Assembly: GCA_963556195.1 (NCBI GenBank)
Contig: OY744525.1
Location: 77,349,844-77,413,843, forward strand
Length of the DNA stretch: 64,000 nt
Direction of reading: 5' to 3'
Source of the DNA: Sepiola atlantica
Lineage: Eukaryota; Mollusca; Cephalopoda; Sepiida; Sepiolidae
Positions 45,895 through 58,349 of this stretch are shown in pieces. The notes under the pieces are model-generated. The model ran no database searches. It was not told where the DNA came from and saw only the letters and a program-made list of their open reading frames with translations. Every line of letters begins with the position of its first letter. Position 1 is the first letter of the stretch. The position numbers and the translations under genes are program-made.

Positions 45895-47230
45895 ATCAAT
45901 CAAATATTATCTAAAGAACATTTTTTAAATATTTCTTAATAAGTATCTATGCTAAATTACTCCTGTAAGTTTAACACTCACCTTTATAGAAACTGATTTT
46001 ATTCAGTATTTTGCATGGTTATTAGATAGAATAATAGTGTCCAATCTCATTGACATTAGATATAAAAGTTCAAATCACATTTTTATATTTGATAATAAGA
46101 TTAACTTGATATAAATTAAATATTTTCATTAGAGATTTTAAAATAAGTTAATAACACAAAAAGCTTTAGTAGATGTTTGTATTTCAGTAAAATATATGAA
46201 TGCTAACTCAAAATATATTTCTTGTTTTTATTCAGATTAAGTATACATGTACTGACAACAACCATAACTAAGACTCAAATGAAATTTCAGGAAACATTTT
46301 AAGACAATAAATAAGTCATAATGTATATGTAAAACTATGGCTGTGGTAACTTTTTGAATTCAGTTGTTTTAATTCTTTTAACTTCATTTTAAATATTAAG
46401 AAAATACAATTTGTGATTTTGAAAAGGGCGGAAGATTATATAAAATTTACAATACAAGGGCAAAAAATACAAGGATTCACAAAATGTATTTGACAGTAAA
46501 AAAGAAATTTATATCTAATTAATATTTAATAGATGTTTTAGCTTACATAACGAGAAAAAAACATTTGTGTTAAAAATGATAATTTCTGATTAAAATCAAG
46601 CAACATTTTCCAATCATTTGTTGAATAAAAATCTTTTTCTTATAAATCCAGATCTAATATCAGATAAAATAATTTCTTATTGATTGAAAAAAGTATTTAT
46701 TTTATTCATCTTAAATAATCAAAAAATGTGTTGTCTTCACAACTCTTATGGATAGCATTGGCCCATACCCATCTTGGCGAACTGTGATTACCTTGGGAAT
46801 TCTTATATTCAACTGCTCCTGCAACACTCCTCATCAAAAGAAAGTATCTTGCTCTTTTTTAGCTTTGTGACTTATATCTCCTTTTTTCTAATTGCCACCC
46901 TGTATTTTATGACATCATCACATCATTTTTTATTTGATTCTAGCTATAAAAAAAACATAATTGTATCAAGTTCTAATTCATGGCATAAACAAAATTCCTT
47001 AATGCAGCTCTAAATTTCAAAATAACATGCAAAGATCTATACATAATTTTTTTTATTTCATTCTTTAACAAAAATTTAAACAATCTCTAAATCTCTACAT
47101 AATATATTTTTCCTTTTAATCTCCTCTAAGCAGCCAGTTATCTACAAACGGGACTGATTTCCAAACTATGAATTGCTGGATACATGTTTCAAGGTCTTGT
47201 AAAATACACTGAATACGCAAGTTTGAGTAA
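45895..47230. other. AT-rich stretch before the protocadherin copy
   Basis: No EC1-EC5 coding is visible where an intact gene would have it. Short unrecognised frames only. Confidence 0.5.
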
Positions 47231-47282
47231 TATATGAAAATAATGATTTTCTTTTTGATATTTTCCAGATTTAAACAACAAT

Positions 47283-47957
47283 ATGGATGTAACATATTAC
47301 CCCCATCATACAAAGAACATCAGCCAGATAAAGGCATCAGACAGTGACAGTCAAGAGAATGCATTTCTAAAATATGAAATAATCAGAGGCAATAGCAAAC
47401 AGATATTCAGCATCAACCAGTACACTGGTTTGTTATGTTCAACTCATGTCCTAAGCCAACAAGATGCTGGCTCATATGAGCTGGAGTTTCTAGTGAAGGA
47501 CAGTGGTAGCCCAGTTCTATCAGCCAGAACTACTGTATATTTGACACTGACTGTAAACAACAAGACATCAGAAATGTTAAATGCTGTTAACATCAAAAAA
47601 GATAACAAGATCCACCTGACTTCAGCAATTATCATTGTGTCTGTAGCAGTGACAATAGCTGTGATCATTACAGCTTCAATCTCAGTGTGTATCCTTCGCT
47701 GTTGCAATCCTCGAAGTGTTCCAGTAGTAGAAGGCGGATATGTGAGTAGTGGTCAGAGACATTTGATAAGTTCTCCTTACCCAGCAAATTCTTGGTCTAA
47801 TGTTGCTCTTCCTACAAATGATGCAGTTGGTATAAGAAGAAGCAGTCAAACACCAACACCCACAATGCAAACCCATCCTTACTCAAATGCACAACAAATG
47901 CTCTTCTCAAGCTCTAGACTCTTCCTACAAGTGATGTTAAGAAAGAAAAAGAATTGA
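47283..47957 (+). pseudogene. Truncated protocadherin copy (EC6-TM-cytoplasmic)
   Basis: A 224-codon frame repeats the 3' part of the intact protocadherin exon (62385 onward): the EC6 stretch, the same transmembrane helix and the RCCNPRSVPV start of the tail. Over the first ~430 bp I count only two base differences (T/C and A/G near 47552-47558). The next ~190 bp has about ten, and after 'CAACAAATG' the copy has lost the segment before the splice site, which is GTGATG here instead of GTAAGT. No exon 2 equivalent follows. Upstream, 47235-47282 still aligns weakly to the EC5-EC6 linker (ATGAAAAT...TTTTCCAG) and then similarity ends; there is no signal peptide or EC1-5. It is probably a non-functional partial duplicate, although a spliced product using the AG at 47271 cannot be excluded. 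Confidence 0.8.
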
Positions 47958-47959
47958 AA

Positions 47960-49335
47960 AGAAAATACTTTATATAAATATTCTAATTGAGTATTACATT
48001 TCTACTCGACAAAGTCATCAAAATGCTAAGGTAAAATTGTTATTAGAATTTATTTTTATTTGCTTGACATATTCTTAACAAATATGAACTTGTTTTCTTT
48101 TGCTTATATGAATTTTGTATTTTTTAAATTCAACTGAAGGAATATTGATTGAATTGGTGCCCTATGTCTGAAATGATAAAAATTTTGACATTAAAAATAG
48201 TTCAAAATTATATTTCTTCTCTTTATTCAAAGATTGATTTGCTTTGGTAAATGGTATATGCAAAATGGCAGTGTTTTTTTTTATAATCTTAATGTTAATT
48301 TTAATCTTAAGAATGCTAATTCAATACAAAGGGAAACTAAAGAAAGAAGGCTTTAAAAGAAAAATTAGAGACTCCACAGCAGAAAGAGGTATGCAGAAGT
48401 AGAACAATGCCATAATCTAATCAACAAATCAATTTTTTCCCATGTCATAATAATGTTTAAATGTTGTTGTTTTTTTTTATTTGAGCATCTGCCAAACATT
48501 TTAGAACTAGTTATATTAACAATACCCACCGACCATAAAACAGTTTAGATAATCACGGATTTCAAGGTAGTTCTACCAAAATAGTCATATTTTAAAAACA
48601 AAAGCACTTTAAGTTGTCAAAATACCACCATTTTGTTCAGAAATCAATATCTTTTCACATGCATTAATAAATAAAAATCTACAATATATATTTGAAGAGT
48701 TTTCAGCAAATAAAGTCATAAAAATGTTAATGCCATTTTCGGCCATTTATATCACTTTTTTTTAAACACTCCCTCCCCCCCCCCCTTCTTTTAAAGATAT
48801 CGTACCATTTGCCTTTGGGGAATTTCGTCATGAAATTTGGAAAACAATCAGGAAAAATATCCATTTCAATTATTGTCGGGGTACAAAATTAATTGATCCA
48901 TTATTTTTTTGTACTATTAAAAATAAACCTTCAACATGATATGTATCGAACATTTAAAAAAAAATTTTTTTCGTACCTTAACTAGTAAATAAATCAATCT
49001 TTTATCTTTTTTATGCATTATAATTGTATGTTGTTTTGTCTTTCGGTAGTAATAATTTTAAATTACCCTATCTGAAAAAATATTGTCCCCTTTTGAGCGA
49101 AAGTCAACAAGGGCTACTAGTATTGCAGATATAACAATCAATCATCAGCAACAGCAGCAGCTAATTATAAACTAGCTTTGTAAAATTCGTTTGAAAAAAA
49201 AAAAAAAAGACAAAAATACTTTTTGTGCTTAAAAAAGTTAATGCTGTTTGTGGTTCTTTTATAAAAAATACTTCAAGAAATACTGGTTTTCAAATATACT
49301 CAACTTTAGACTTTCTTGCCGCCAATTAAAAAAAA
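47960..49335. other. No gene seen downstream of the protocadherin copy
   Basis: No equivalent of the protocadherin exon 2 or 3; includes a poly-C run at 48773-48785. Confidence 0.5.
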
Positions 49336-49339
49336 AAAA

Positions 49340-50500
49340 TAAGATTTAACTTTTTTTAGGCGATTATATGTGAACACCCTAAAAGTCTTGACGGAAAAAA
49401 AAAGACAACAAAAAATAATTTAAAATTTAGAGTGTGTGTAGCCCCCCTACACACACTCTAAATTTTAAATTATTTTTTGTTGTCTTTGATACATAGTATT
49501 TTTGGTGGGGGGATCAGTTTCACATATAAATTTAACATAAAATGATCTCCTATTTTCCGCCCATTCTTGCCTTTTAGTGCAATTTTAAAAATATTTTTTC
49601 AAGCTGAAAACTTTATATAAAATAAATAATTACTCTGCCACTAACTCTAGTTTCGAGTGACAAGCCCACCTCCTAAAAAGGCCTTCTCTTGAACGTGTCG
49701 TACCATTAACCTTAAATCTGAGTGATAGGCCACCCCTTAAAAAAGAACTCCCTTAACCCTAACACTAAGTCCGAATGGCAACCTCTATCCAAAACAAAAC
49801 CCCTTCCTTAACCTTATCATTAACCCTAAGTCCGAGTGGCGAGCCCCCAATCTTACAAAAAGTCCATTAAAACCACACATAATCGTCTAAAAAAAGAAGA
49901 AAAAAGCAGACACTCATAAAGAAAAGTGCACAGGATTTATTTCTCATAGAAAAAATTGATTAATTGCCCTAAAACGCTAGAATGGCCCGGAAATGGTGAA
50001 TTATTTTACAATAAATTTATGTGAAACTAATACACCAGTCTAAATTCTAAAATAATTGTTTTTTTTTCTTTCTTCTAAATTTTCAAGGTGTTCACACATA
50101 ATTGCCCCTAGCCCTACCACTAACCCTAAGTCCGAGTGGTAAGCCCCCCCCCTCCTCCCACAAAGACCCTCTTAAAACTACACAATCGTCTAAAAGAAAC
50201 GAAAGAAAAAAGGAGACCCCCCCCCAAAAAAAAAAAAAAGAAAGAAAACAAGAAAAACGCACAGGATTTATCCCCTTCTTGCGTTTTAGGGCAATTAACC
50301 ATTTTTTTCTAATGGTTAATTGCCCTAAAACGCAAGAATAGCCCTGAAATGGGTGATTATTTTACATTAAATTTATATGTGAAACTAATCCCCACTCTAC
50401 ATTCTAAAATAATTGTTTTTGTTTCTTTCTTTCTGCCAAGTTTTTCAGGGTGTTCACATGTAATTGCCTAAAAAAAAGTAGAATCACATATTTTGGGGAG
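49340..50500. mobile_element. Nested foldback elements, copies 3 and 4
   Basis: The family termini (TTTAGGCGATTATATGTGAACACCCT..., AAATTTAGAGTG, and in reverse CTCTAAATTCTAAAATAAT, GGTGTTCACATGTAATTGCC) occur at 49350-49440, 50040-50110 and 50390-50480. Two perfect small palindromes sit at 49415-49483 (centre CCCCCC) and 50277-50334 (TTCTTGCGTTTTAGGGC). Between them lie repeats of CTAACCCTAAGTCCGAGTGG. Confidence 0.7.
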
Positions 50501-51229
50501 ACAAAGAGTGATTTAGCGGAAGGTGTTAATCTACAATAATACCAAAGAAATCTTGCAATATATTCATTTTTAAACAGTCCTAGTATTAGATTTTAGTTCT
50601 TGTACATAAAATGTATTAGAATTCAACTTTAAGTTCTCTTAACTTTTTTTTTTAATGGATACATAGTATTTTTAAGGTATTGTAGCATATTTATGTGCAT
50701 TTACTGCAGATTACTTGGAAACCATTAATTTCTGGAGATTTTCAGTGGCATATTCTGATTCCTTGTACAAAAATACACTTATATGGCAAATTTCATTGCT
50801 TAATCTTGTGTTTTAACAAAGACATCACATTTTTACTAAAAAATTAGTGTAAAAAATGTGACGAAACGCATATGGTCTTAAAGAGGGAAAAATATCCAAT
50901 CGTGCGAGGCATAAAAATAGTCATAACTTCCTTAGTTTTAGTCAGATTTAAAAAATTTAAAAAGATTCTTTCTTAGATCATCAAGCTCTTTCTATATATG
51001 CCATTATTGAGATATTCTAAGGAATTTAAATGTTTTTCATGTGTTATACTAGTTATGACTAGTTAGAAATATTTTGTAACTATTGCATGTGTATATTGCA
51101 ATTCCACTAAACTTTTTTTTGTTATCAAATATCTTATATTCTTTTAAAAAAGTTAAATTTGTCTTTGCCTGAAATAAGTTTGTCAGCTATTTCATAAACT
51201 TAGTAAGAACTCTCTCCTCAATTTTCAGC

Positions 51230-52480
51230 TAGTTCTCTAGAATTGGCATTCTTCCCAGATGGCCCCTTCTTGTCTATGCAGACACAATCTCAACTTTTGA
51301 TATCTTAGAGAGAAAGGTCAGCAGTCACTTCAGAACATGGCTAGGGCTACCAAAGAACTTAAACAGCATCGCACTCTACATCGAAAAGGACAAACTATAA
51401 CTTTCCTTTAAATTTTGGGAGAAAGAATTCAAGATAACACGAATCAGAAGTGATACAATACTCAAATGATCCAAAGGTGGCTAATGCAAGAATCCAAGTG
51501 AAGACTGGCAGAAATGAAGGGTGGAAGATGCTGTTCAGGAGATAAACACAAGGTTGTGTCACAGGTGACTGACTGAAGTGGTTACCCAAGGTGGGAGGTG
51601 GGAGAATTCGGTTGAGAGGAAAGTGACCTGGAATGAGCTCTGAAGTTCAGCCCCATTGATCAAATTTCTCATCCAGGCAGTGTATGATGGGCTTCCATGT
51701 ATCGACCATTCTGCAAACATGAGACATAGCAGTGTCACCAGCATGCCAACTGTGTTCCAGGTGAGGAATCCTAGAACACATCCTCAGTTGCTGTACAAGG
51801 GCACTTGAAAATAGAAGATGCCAATTGAGGCATTAGTACATGAGTGAGTAAAGCAATACTGATCCTCAAAAAAGACAATCGCTTTTGTCAAAACTTGAGA
51901 GATGCCAAAATCCATCAAGAGATCAGCATCTGCAGGCATTTTGACTTCTGTTGGAGAGTAACAGCTGTTGGTGGACATAGAAAAATAACTGAGGTTCCCT
52001 AGACACATTGCAGCCACTATTTTGTGATCAGATATTGTACTAACTCTATTGTCTAACTGTAGCAAACAAGCTGTTCTGTTAGAGCTTACATTCTCATGAG
52101 AAGATTGCTTGGAAGAAACCTCTGAAAGTATGCGGGACTGGTCAGCAGACAGGCTGGAGAGTTAGATGTCTTCCAGTGGAAGTGGGGTTCATGAGATTTG
52201 CACCTCGTTTTCATGCCAGAGTCTTCAGTACTTCGGACATCAAAGGAGACCAGAAAAGAAAAGCCATCCATAGTACCATCAAAGCAACAGAGAGAGAGAA
52301 AGAGAGAGCCTCAAGATGACTAGCTGAAAAGAGAACAATAGGATCATAGTTACTAGCTATCTGGACACAAACTATGGTATGATCATCCCTGGCTGTCACT
52401 TGGAGTAGGGTGTATGTTGAAAGATCAGAACACCCGATGATTCCAGGAACATCACTGACAATATGACTGGATGGATCGGG
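51230..52480 (+). pseudogene. LINE polyprotein remnant (post-RT region), heavily broken
   Basis: The forward strand, read across several frames, gives the conserved region downstream of the reverse transcriptase in a LINE family common in octopus: LLVYADTISTF (51275), KVSSHFRTWLGLPKNLNSI (51318-51375), WEKEFKITRIRSDT (51418-51460), DIVLTLLSNCSKQAVLLELTF (52034-52090, the DIVLxS...ELTVPWE block), then a segment near 52250-52310 with a Glu/Arg-rich end. Stops occur every 30-60 codons. The reverse-strand frames over the same bases are shadows. Confidence 0.7.
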
Positions 52481-52761
52481 AGATGTATATTCACAACTAC
52501 ATAAAATGTCAATTAGGATTAAACAAAACTATCAGGTCTAGCTAATCTAATAGATATAAAGTAAAAATTCAATTCATCATTATAATTGCAATGTGAATAC
52601 AAATAAAAGGTGGTTGACTAAATCTAAAAAGCCATTGGTTGGTGATGATTTCACTAAAATGTAAGTGAAAATCACTAACTAAAGATATTTTTTACAATTA
52701 ATGTATGAAATAAAGGTGAACGAAGTAATATTTAGCCCCTGGAGGCAAATCATGGTGGGAT

Positions 52762-53430
52762 TGTAGCAGTTTGCTACGGTCCAGCACACTGCCGCTATAT
52801 TGTTTAAATATTGATGACTTCTTAGCTGCCCGCTAATTGGTTCAAGCAATCTACTTCCTCCTTGGCTCGACTAATCAGTGGCCTTCTCTTAGGCGAATCT
52901 CGGATGGCTAGCATAATTATATAAACACTTGAGCGCCATCCGCTCTTTCTCTTTTTTTTCTGTGGCATGAGACGCCTCTTCTCTCTCTTTCTTTCTTTGG
53001 CACTGCAAAACACACGTCTACCTCTCTTGGGACGCAACAGGCATTTTCCTGGCCCTTTGGCCCTGGGATTGACTTCGACGAGAAGACAAGAAGCCAAAAT
53101 GGCTACTGCTTCATACACGTGGACATGATATAACACACACACATAACTGCTTACATGTGAACTGACTTTCACACCAGTACACAGACACACATACTTGCAT
53201 ACACATATGGACACGTCCTGATACCGTAGCCGATGTACAAACATTCTATGTGATGAACTATTCTCACTTCCCTACTCATGGGGAATTAAAGTAAGGGATT
53301 TCCTTTACTTTTGTCTTCGTCCATACTTATGGACATACTAACCCCTTTCCTTTTTGTTCACGTACTAACGAAGACAACCCAATAAAGTTGTTTTATGTAT
53401 TAAAAATGGACTTTGTCTCATTTTCTATAG
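52762..53430 (+). repeat. Probable solo LTR
   Basis: It starts TGTAGCAGTTTGCTACGG (52762), carries a TATA-like AATTATATAAACAC (52915), a GC-rich R-like part and AATAAAG (53381) 40-50 bp before the end. GGAT occurs just before the start and again at 53429, a possible 4-bp target duplication. No internal gag/pol follows. Confidence 0.45.
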
Positions 53431-53434
53431 GATC

Positions 53435-54820
53435 ACTTGGAACGACCCAAATCTCCTGACACAATCTCAGGTTAATAACATCACTGATGACATCTTCTAT
53501 TTTGCAAATCTCATTGGTAACCCATTAAAACATCTGTAGCTGTTCTTGCGTTATGCAATGTACAATGGATATGATCACAGACAAAGAAAGAAGATTCAGA
53601 TATGTATGCATATTTTTTGTCAGTGAAGGTACGTGTGTTCATTTATGAGATGTTGCTATTCAAAGTTATTGAGTAATGGGAGTCTTGAATGTGAGCTGTA
53701 GAAGTGACATAAAAATGGTGATTTCAAAGGACTAAGTAATGAGGTGGATAGTTCAGTTGTGTCAGCAGAAAGTTATGATGTTGAAAACAGGAAAAGAAAT
53801 AGACAAGAGCCAGTTGATTTGAGTTACAACTTACGATAACAGAGTTGTATAAAAAAAACCATTGGTGAATTATTATAGTTGAAGAGTGTCAGCACTGATC
53901 TTGACAATATTTTGTTTTTCTAAAATTCAGCTTGGCACAAATAAATACATCAGAATGCATGGGAGCTATATTGTATGGTTATAGAGTTGCATGGTCAGAC
54001 AGACAAATAGACAATTATTACTGATGTTTCTTTATGATCTCTGTTGTAACTGATTATCTGACAAATTCAGTTTTTAATGAAATATCTCATTGCTTGATTT
54101 TACTTTTGTAACGTTATTTTGTTGTCGTTTAAGAAAAACAACTTCAAAATAAAAAATGCTACCAATATTATTCCAGAGTGTAAATATTTTACTTAACATA
54201 AAATAATTGCACCAAAATGTAATACTAACCATCAAGTTTTCTATTAAAAATATTGAATCACTGAAGTGAAACTGTACTTATTGAACGTTTTTACACTGAG
54301 TTTCTTATGCTTAGAAGTAATTGTGAAAATGTAAAATGGGTTTAAAGAACACTGGCTAATTCATTTTTTATTTTATTACGATAAAATTTCAAATAGCAAT
54401 AAAAACAATTATTTAAATGTTTAGGCCGTTTTTTAATAAATTCTTCATTGAAATATTCTGAGTTGAATTTTTTTGTTTACTAAGAAAATCTGTTTAAAAA
54501 AAAAGAATTTTGTTTCTCAAGTTCTAAATTATTTTAGAAATCTTAAATTCAGTAAGCAATAATTAGAACTTAGTGATCTCAGATGAAACCTGAGGTAACT
54601 TTGAATGGTGTCATGAAATTTTGTGAAAAATTTAACTCTTATTAAAATTAATTTAAATTAACCATTTCTATAACAGCCAAACATTCAAACAAACCGACTT
54701 TCTCTATAATTTGTCCTGCTTTTTGAAGCTTTAATTTAATTTTACTATGCAGCTTATATAGTTAAGATATCTGCACGTTTTTATTAATTACTGTTCACAC
54801 TTTCCTGTAATTTGTATAAC
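53435..54820. other. No gene seen
   Basis: AT-rich sequence following the probable LTR; no internal retroelement domain is visible. Confidence 0.5.
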
Positions 54821-54824
54821 TAGC

Positions 54825-55080
54825 AAATATATGCCCCCTCCTGTCGCATATATTTGTTAGCCTAGGAGGATGACGAACCAACATATACTACAATGCCCCC
54901 CCTAGGAGGAGATAATTCCTGGGAGGATGGTATCATGATAAACAAACATACACTACACTACCCCCCAAAGGAGGAGGTAATGCCTGAGAGGATTGTCTCA
55001 TGACAACAAAACAGATACTGCACTACCCTCCCAAAGGGAGGATATGACAACAGAGCAGATACTCCACTATCCCCCTTTGA
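54825..55080 (+). repeat. Degenerate tandem repeat with C-rich boxes
   Basis: Units of about 60-75 bp, each with ACTACACTACCCCCC, AAAGGAGGA and GGATTGTCTCATGACAA type phrases; four to five units, the last ones shortened. Confidence 0.75.
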
Positions 55081-55259
55081 ATTGAGCATTGAAAGGTAGT
55101 ATATTAGTCTGAATTAAGCATTAAAAAATAGTACAATAGTATCAGAATTTTATTATGTATATAGGATATTCTAGCATGAAAATAGAAAAAAAATGTTCAC
55201 CCCCCACCAATAATTATTTGAAAGATATCCTATATATATATATATATATATATAAATTT

Positions 55260-55480
55260 ATAAAGAATATATATATTTTTAGGTGTATAATCTTTATAAT
55301 ACCCAAAATGTTTCCAATTGTAAGCTCAATGAAGTTGTGTTAGAAGATTCAGAGCATATATATCTATGGAATGCAAAAATAATATATATATATATATATA
55401 TATATTACTTTGATTCACCCCAAACAAGGCACATTGCCACTGAGACGTATGGTTTTTATTATAAATGCTAAAGGTTAGTC
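55260..55480 (+). repeat. Dispersed repeat shared with the first kilobase
   Basis: TTCCAATTGTAAGCTCAATGAAGTTGTGTTAGAAG (55311-55345) is the reverse complement of 580-625 with few changes. After a (TA)n tract, AAGGCACATTGCCACTGAGACGTA (55426-55449) matches the 3' end of the LINE at 1492-1516. Confidence 0.7.
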
Positions 55481-55999
55481 TAATTAGTTCAACTGTTGAG
55501 TTATGCTTATATCATTTATAGATATGTATTTGAGGCATGAAAATATTTTTTAACCACTTTCAAAAAATGTTTTCAATGATGTTTTGTTGTTTAAGATTAT
55601 GTTTGCATTTATTGGTGAGAAAATTTCCTCAACTTTTACTTTTTCCATTTTAAGACAAAGTTGTCATATTTTTTCAAATCCTGTTTCATTTATAATTAAG
55701 AAATATATGTAATTAAACATAATAATCTTTTACATTAAATAACATTTTATTTGACAACTACTTATACAAAATTGTATTCAGATTATTTCATGTTTTATAG
55801 TTTTTAAGCATTTTCTCTGATATTTCTGATAATATAAAAAAAAACACATACAAAGAAAAAATTTTTAGTTACTAAGAAATAAAATTTAAATCTCTTCCAA
55901 TTTTTATATATGTATATTTTATAGTAAATGTCTATATAATTATGTCAATTTAAATGATAATTGTGAATTAATACTAAAAATCTAAATAAAATTTCAGTA

Positions 56000-56191
56000 T
56001 TGAAACGTACCCGATCTTTCACAAACAGCCGCCATTATACGCATAACACACAACATAGGACTGCTGGTTTCCTACCAACATGCACTAGACAAAGATGGAC
56101 ATCTTGGGATGTAAAATAGTTGCAGCAGTTATGATTTTTTCTCAGAATATATCTTCAAATGTTATCTAAACTTCAGTGGATTTTACAATAA
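56000..56191 (+). other. Possible non-coding first exon of the protocadherin
   Basis: A less AT-rich island (about 56000-56190) ends in AAAG followed by GTAATT, a usable 5' splice site, and the next good 3' splice site on this strand that leads into a long frame is 60608. It holds a short upstream ORF starting ATGGAC at 56093 (24 codons, hydrophobic middle, stop before the splice site). Its position 4.4 kb upstream of the coding exon fits a 5' UTR exon. No TATA box or other promoter element is clear. This is inference from composition and one splice site, and it could equally be a repeat. Confidence 0.22.
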
Positions 56192-56199
56192 AGGTAATT

Positions 56200-57690
56200 T
56201 TGTATGAAAATTTTTTTATTTCATTTTCTTAACTAAAAAATCCAAGTTTATAGCAGAATTATCCTGTCAAAATGTATTCACACGATAGCCATTGTTACAC
56301 TTAATGCTTTGTTTACTCTTAGCTGTTTTCTTTTCTTTTACTACAATTCCTAATTTTTCCTTTTCATTTATCTTATTTAGTATTTTATTTAGTATTTTAT
56401 GGATTTGATATTTCTTTTTCTCTTGTAATGTACGAGATTTTATTTGGAAAACAACTGGTTTATAAAATTAACAATGGTTAGTTTATAAGAAAGATTTTTA
56501 GAATCCTTTTATATTTTCGTTGAACAGTTTTTTTGTTTTTTAACTTAAATTCATAACTACTAGTATTTTATATAAGTATACTTCACAAAGTAAATATTTA
56601 CTAATACAGAATTAAAAAATATCTGTAAAATCTTAGATTATATTTTGCTTTCATATTTAGCATTTTTGTTAACATAACGAGTTAGATATGTTAACCACAC
56701 TGATTACTGTTTATCTTTAATTCTCTATGACTATTATTATGAAATTCCAAACAGACAATGATAATTTGTGTGCAAGAATTCAAAATGGTGTTAAAGAATG
56801 ATATAGATAAACTTGAATTATAATGATTACAAAAATAAAAATCCTGTGATAAAAAAATACAAGATGGCAGCAGTTCTTCTTGGATTTTGTTTATTGTATG
56901 ATAAGTTATTTATTTATATTCACGTTATTGTATCATAATGTATTTATATTCACAAAATATTTATAACATGATATGGAATAAATTAAAAAATTTTATTTAA
57001 TATTAAATAGGAATCTTTACTAAGTTTAAATTTGCTGAGTTATATGTTGCCATTTAAGAACTTTATTCATGATTAAAGGTAATTTTTATAAGAAATTTGT
57101 AATTTTTACAATCAATAAAAAGGTTGTTAATATTACATATTTCCTATCTATTTATATTAAACTTATGTTCATTGTTTGAATTTCTTTTTAAAATTCTTGA
57201 ATGATTACACTGAAAAATGGTTTAACGAGTATGAAATTTAGAAAGTGCTGACTCAAAAAATACTTTTATAAACCTTATTTTATGAATGTGATATGTTAAG
57301 GTGTTAATTAGATTAAAAATATACAAAATTTAAAAATATATATCTGAATTTTTTTTTTCTGAGGTGGGTGATCATTCACTCTAATTCAGTAACGGTAAAA
57401 AAAGAAAAAGTCTCATAAATTAATATTGATATGTGCATTTTCATAATCAACTGCAGAAAATGAAATAATTTGATGTTGTAAGATTAAAGGTAATCTTTAG
57501 ATTTATTTAATCTTTAAACTAAACTATTACATAATTTAAAAATGCCGTAAAACAAACCAAACCAAACTAAAAATAAAACCATATTGTGTATATCATCTTA
57601 ATCGGACAAGAAAAGATTAAAACACGTTGCTCAGGATTGAATGAGCATCACTACTATATGCTTTTTCAACATGCTCATAATACCATATCA
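56200..57690. other. AT-rich stretch, probably intronic
   Basis: If 56.0 kb is the first exon this is its intron. No coding signal. Confidence 0.4.
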
Positions 57691-57699
57691 CTTTCTTTG

Positions 57700-58150
57700 T
57701 TTTTACTGAGTGTTGCTTCCTAAAATAGTCAGAAGATTTTGAAATGTTGGAAAACTCTCTAAATTAGTGTCTTATACATATGGTTTGAATTTCATTAAAA
57801 TCGGATATACATATTTAAAATTTTAAGGAGGTTCTGTTCCCATGGGTCACTTAGAGGTGGGGGGGTACATAGAGCTTCACAAACACTTCCATTGTCTGCC
57901 CTGGAGAGTTTTATATGTATGATTTAAATTTCATCAAAATAGGATATATTTGAAGTTTTAAAGGAGGTTCGCCATCCTCCCATAGTTCTATTAGGGATGC
58001 ACTTAGAGATTCGGAAACACTTCCATTGTCTTCCCTGGTAAATTTTACATAATAGACTTTTAGATTTTATGTAGATTCTCTAACCTTACTTTCTATAGAG
58101 AACACACAAACATCACACATACAGTCACTTAGTTTTATATAGATAAAAGA
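57700..58150 (+). repeat. TE tail with two ~145-bp tandem units
   Basis: TTTGAATTTCATTAAAATCGGATATAC..AAGGAGGTTC...CACTTCCATTGTCTGCCCTGG is followed by the same unit at about +145 (57925-58050). The end ACACACAAACATCACACATACAGTCACTTAGTTTTATATAGATA is the usual tail of such elements. Confidence 0.55.
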
Positions 58151-58304
58151 TAATTTTTAAAATTCGATTTATTTTGATTGTTGTGAACTTGAATCTGTTT
58201 TTCAACTTTTGTGGTGACATTTTGTCTTACAACTATCACAAATTATTGTATCATCGAAATAGAATTTTTTTATCTTATAAATATATAAGTATTAATTTGT
58301 ATTA

Positions 58305-58345
58305 GATGGGCTACCCAGCATTGCCCAGGTGTATAGAATAACATC
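58305..58345 (+). repeat. TE end GGGCTACCCAGCATTGCCCAGG
   Basis: A decayed form of the widespread 'ACCCGGCATTGCCCGG' element end; the body that follows is AT-rich and non-coding. Confidence 0.45.
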
Positions 58346-58349
58346 AAAT

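Noticed and set aside
49740..49840. CCCTAACCCTAAC as telomeric repeat
   Set aside because: Only one or two units in a row, embedded in a longer unrelated unit; no array.
52822..53244. 140-codon reverse frame
   Set aside because: It lies wholly inside the LTR-like block and has no recognisable domain.
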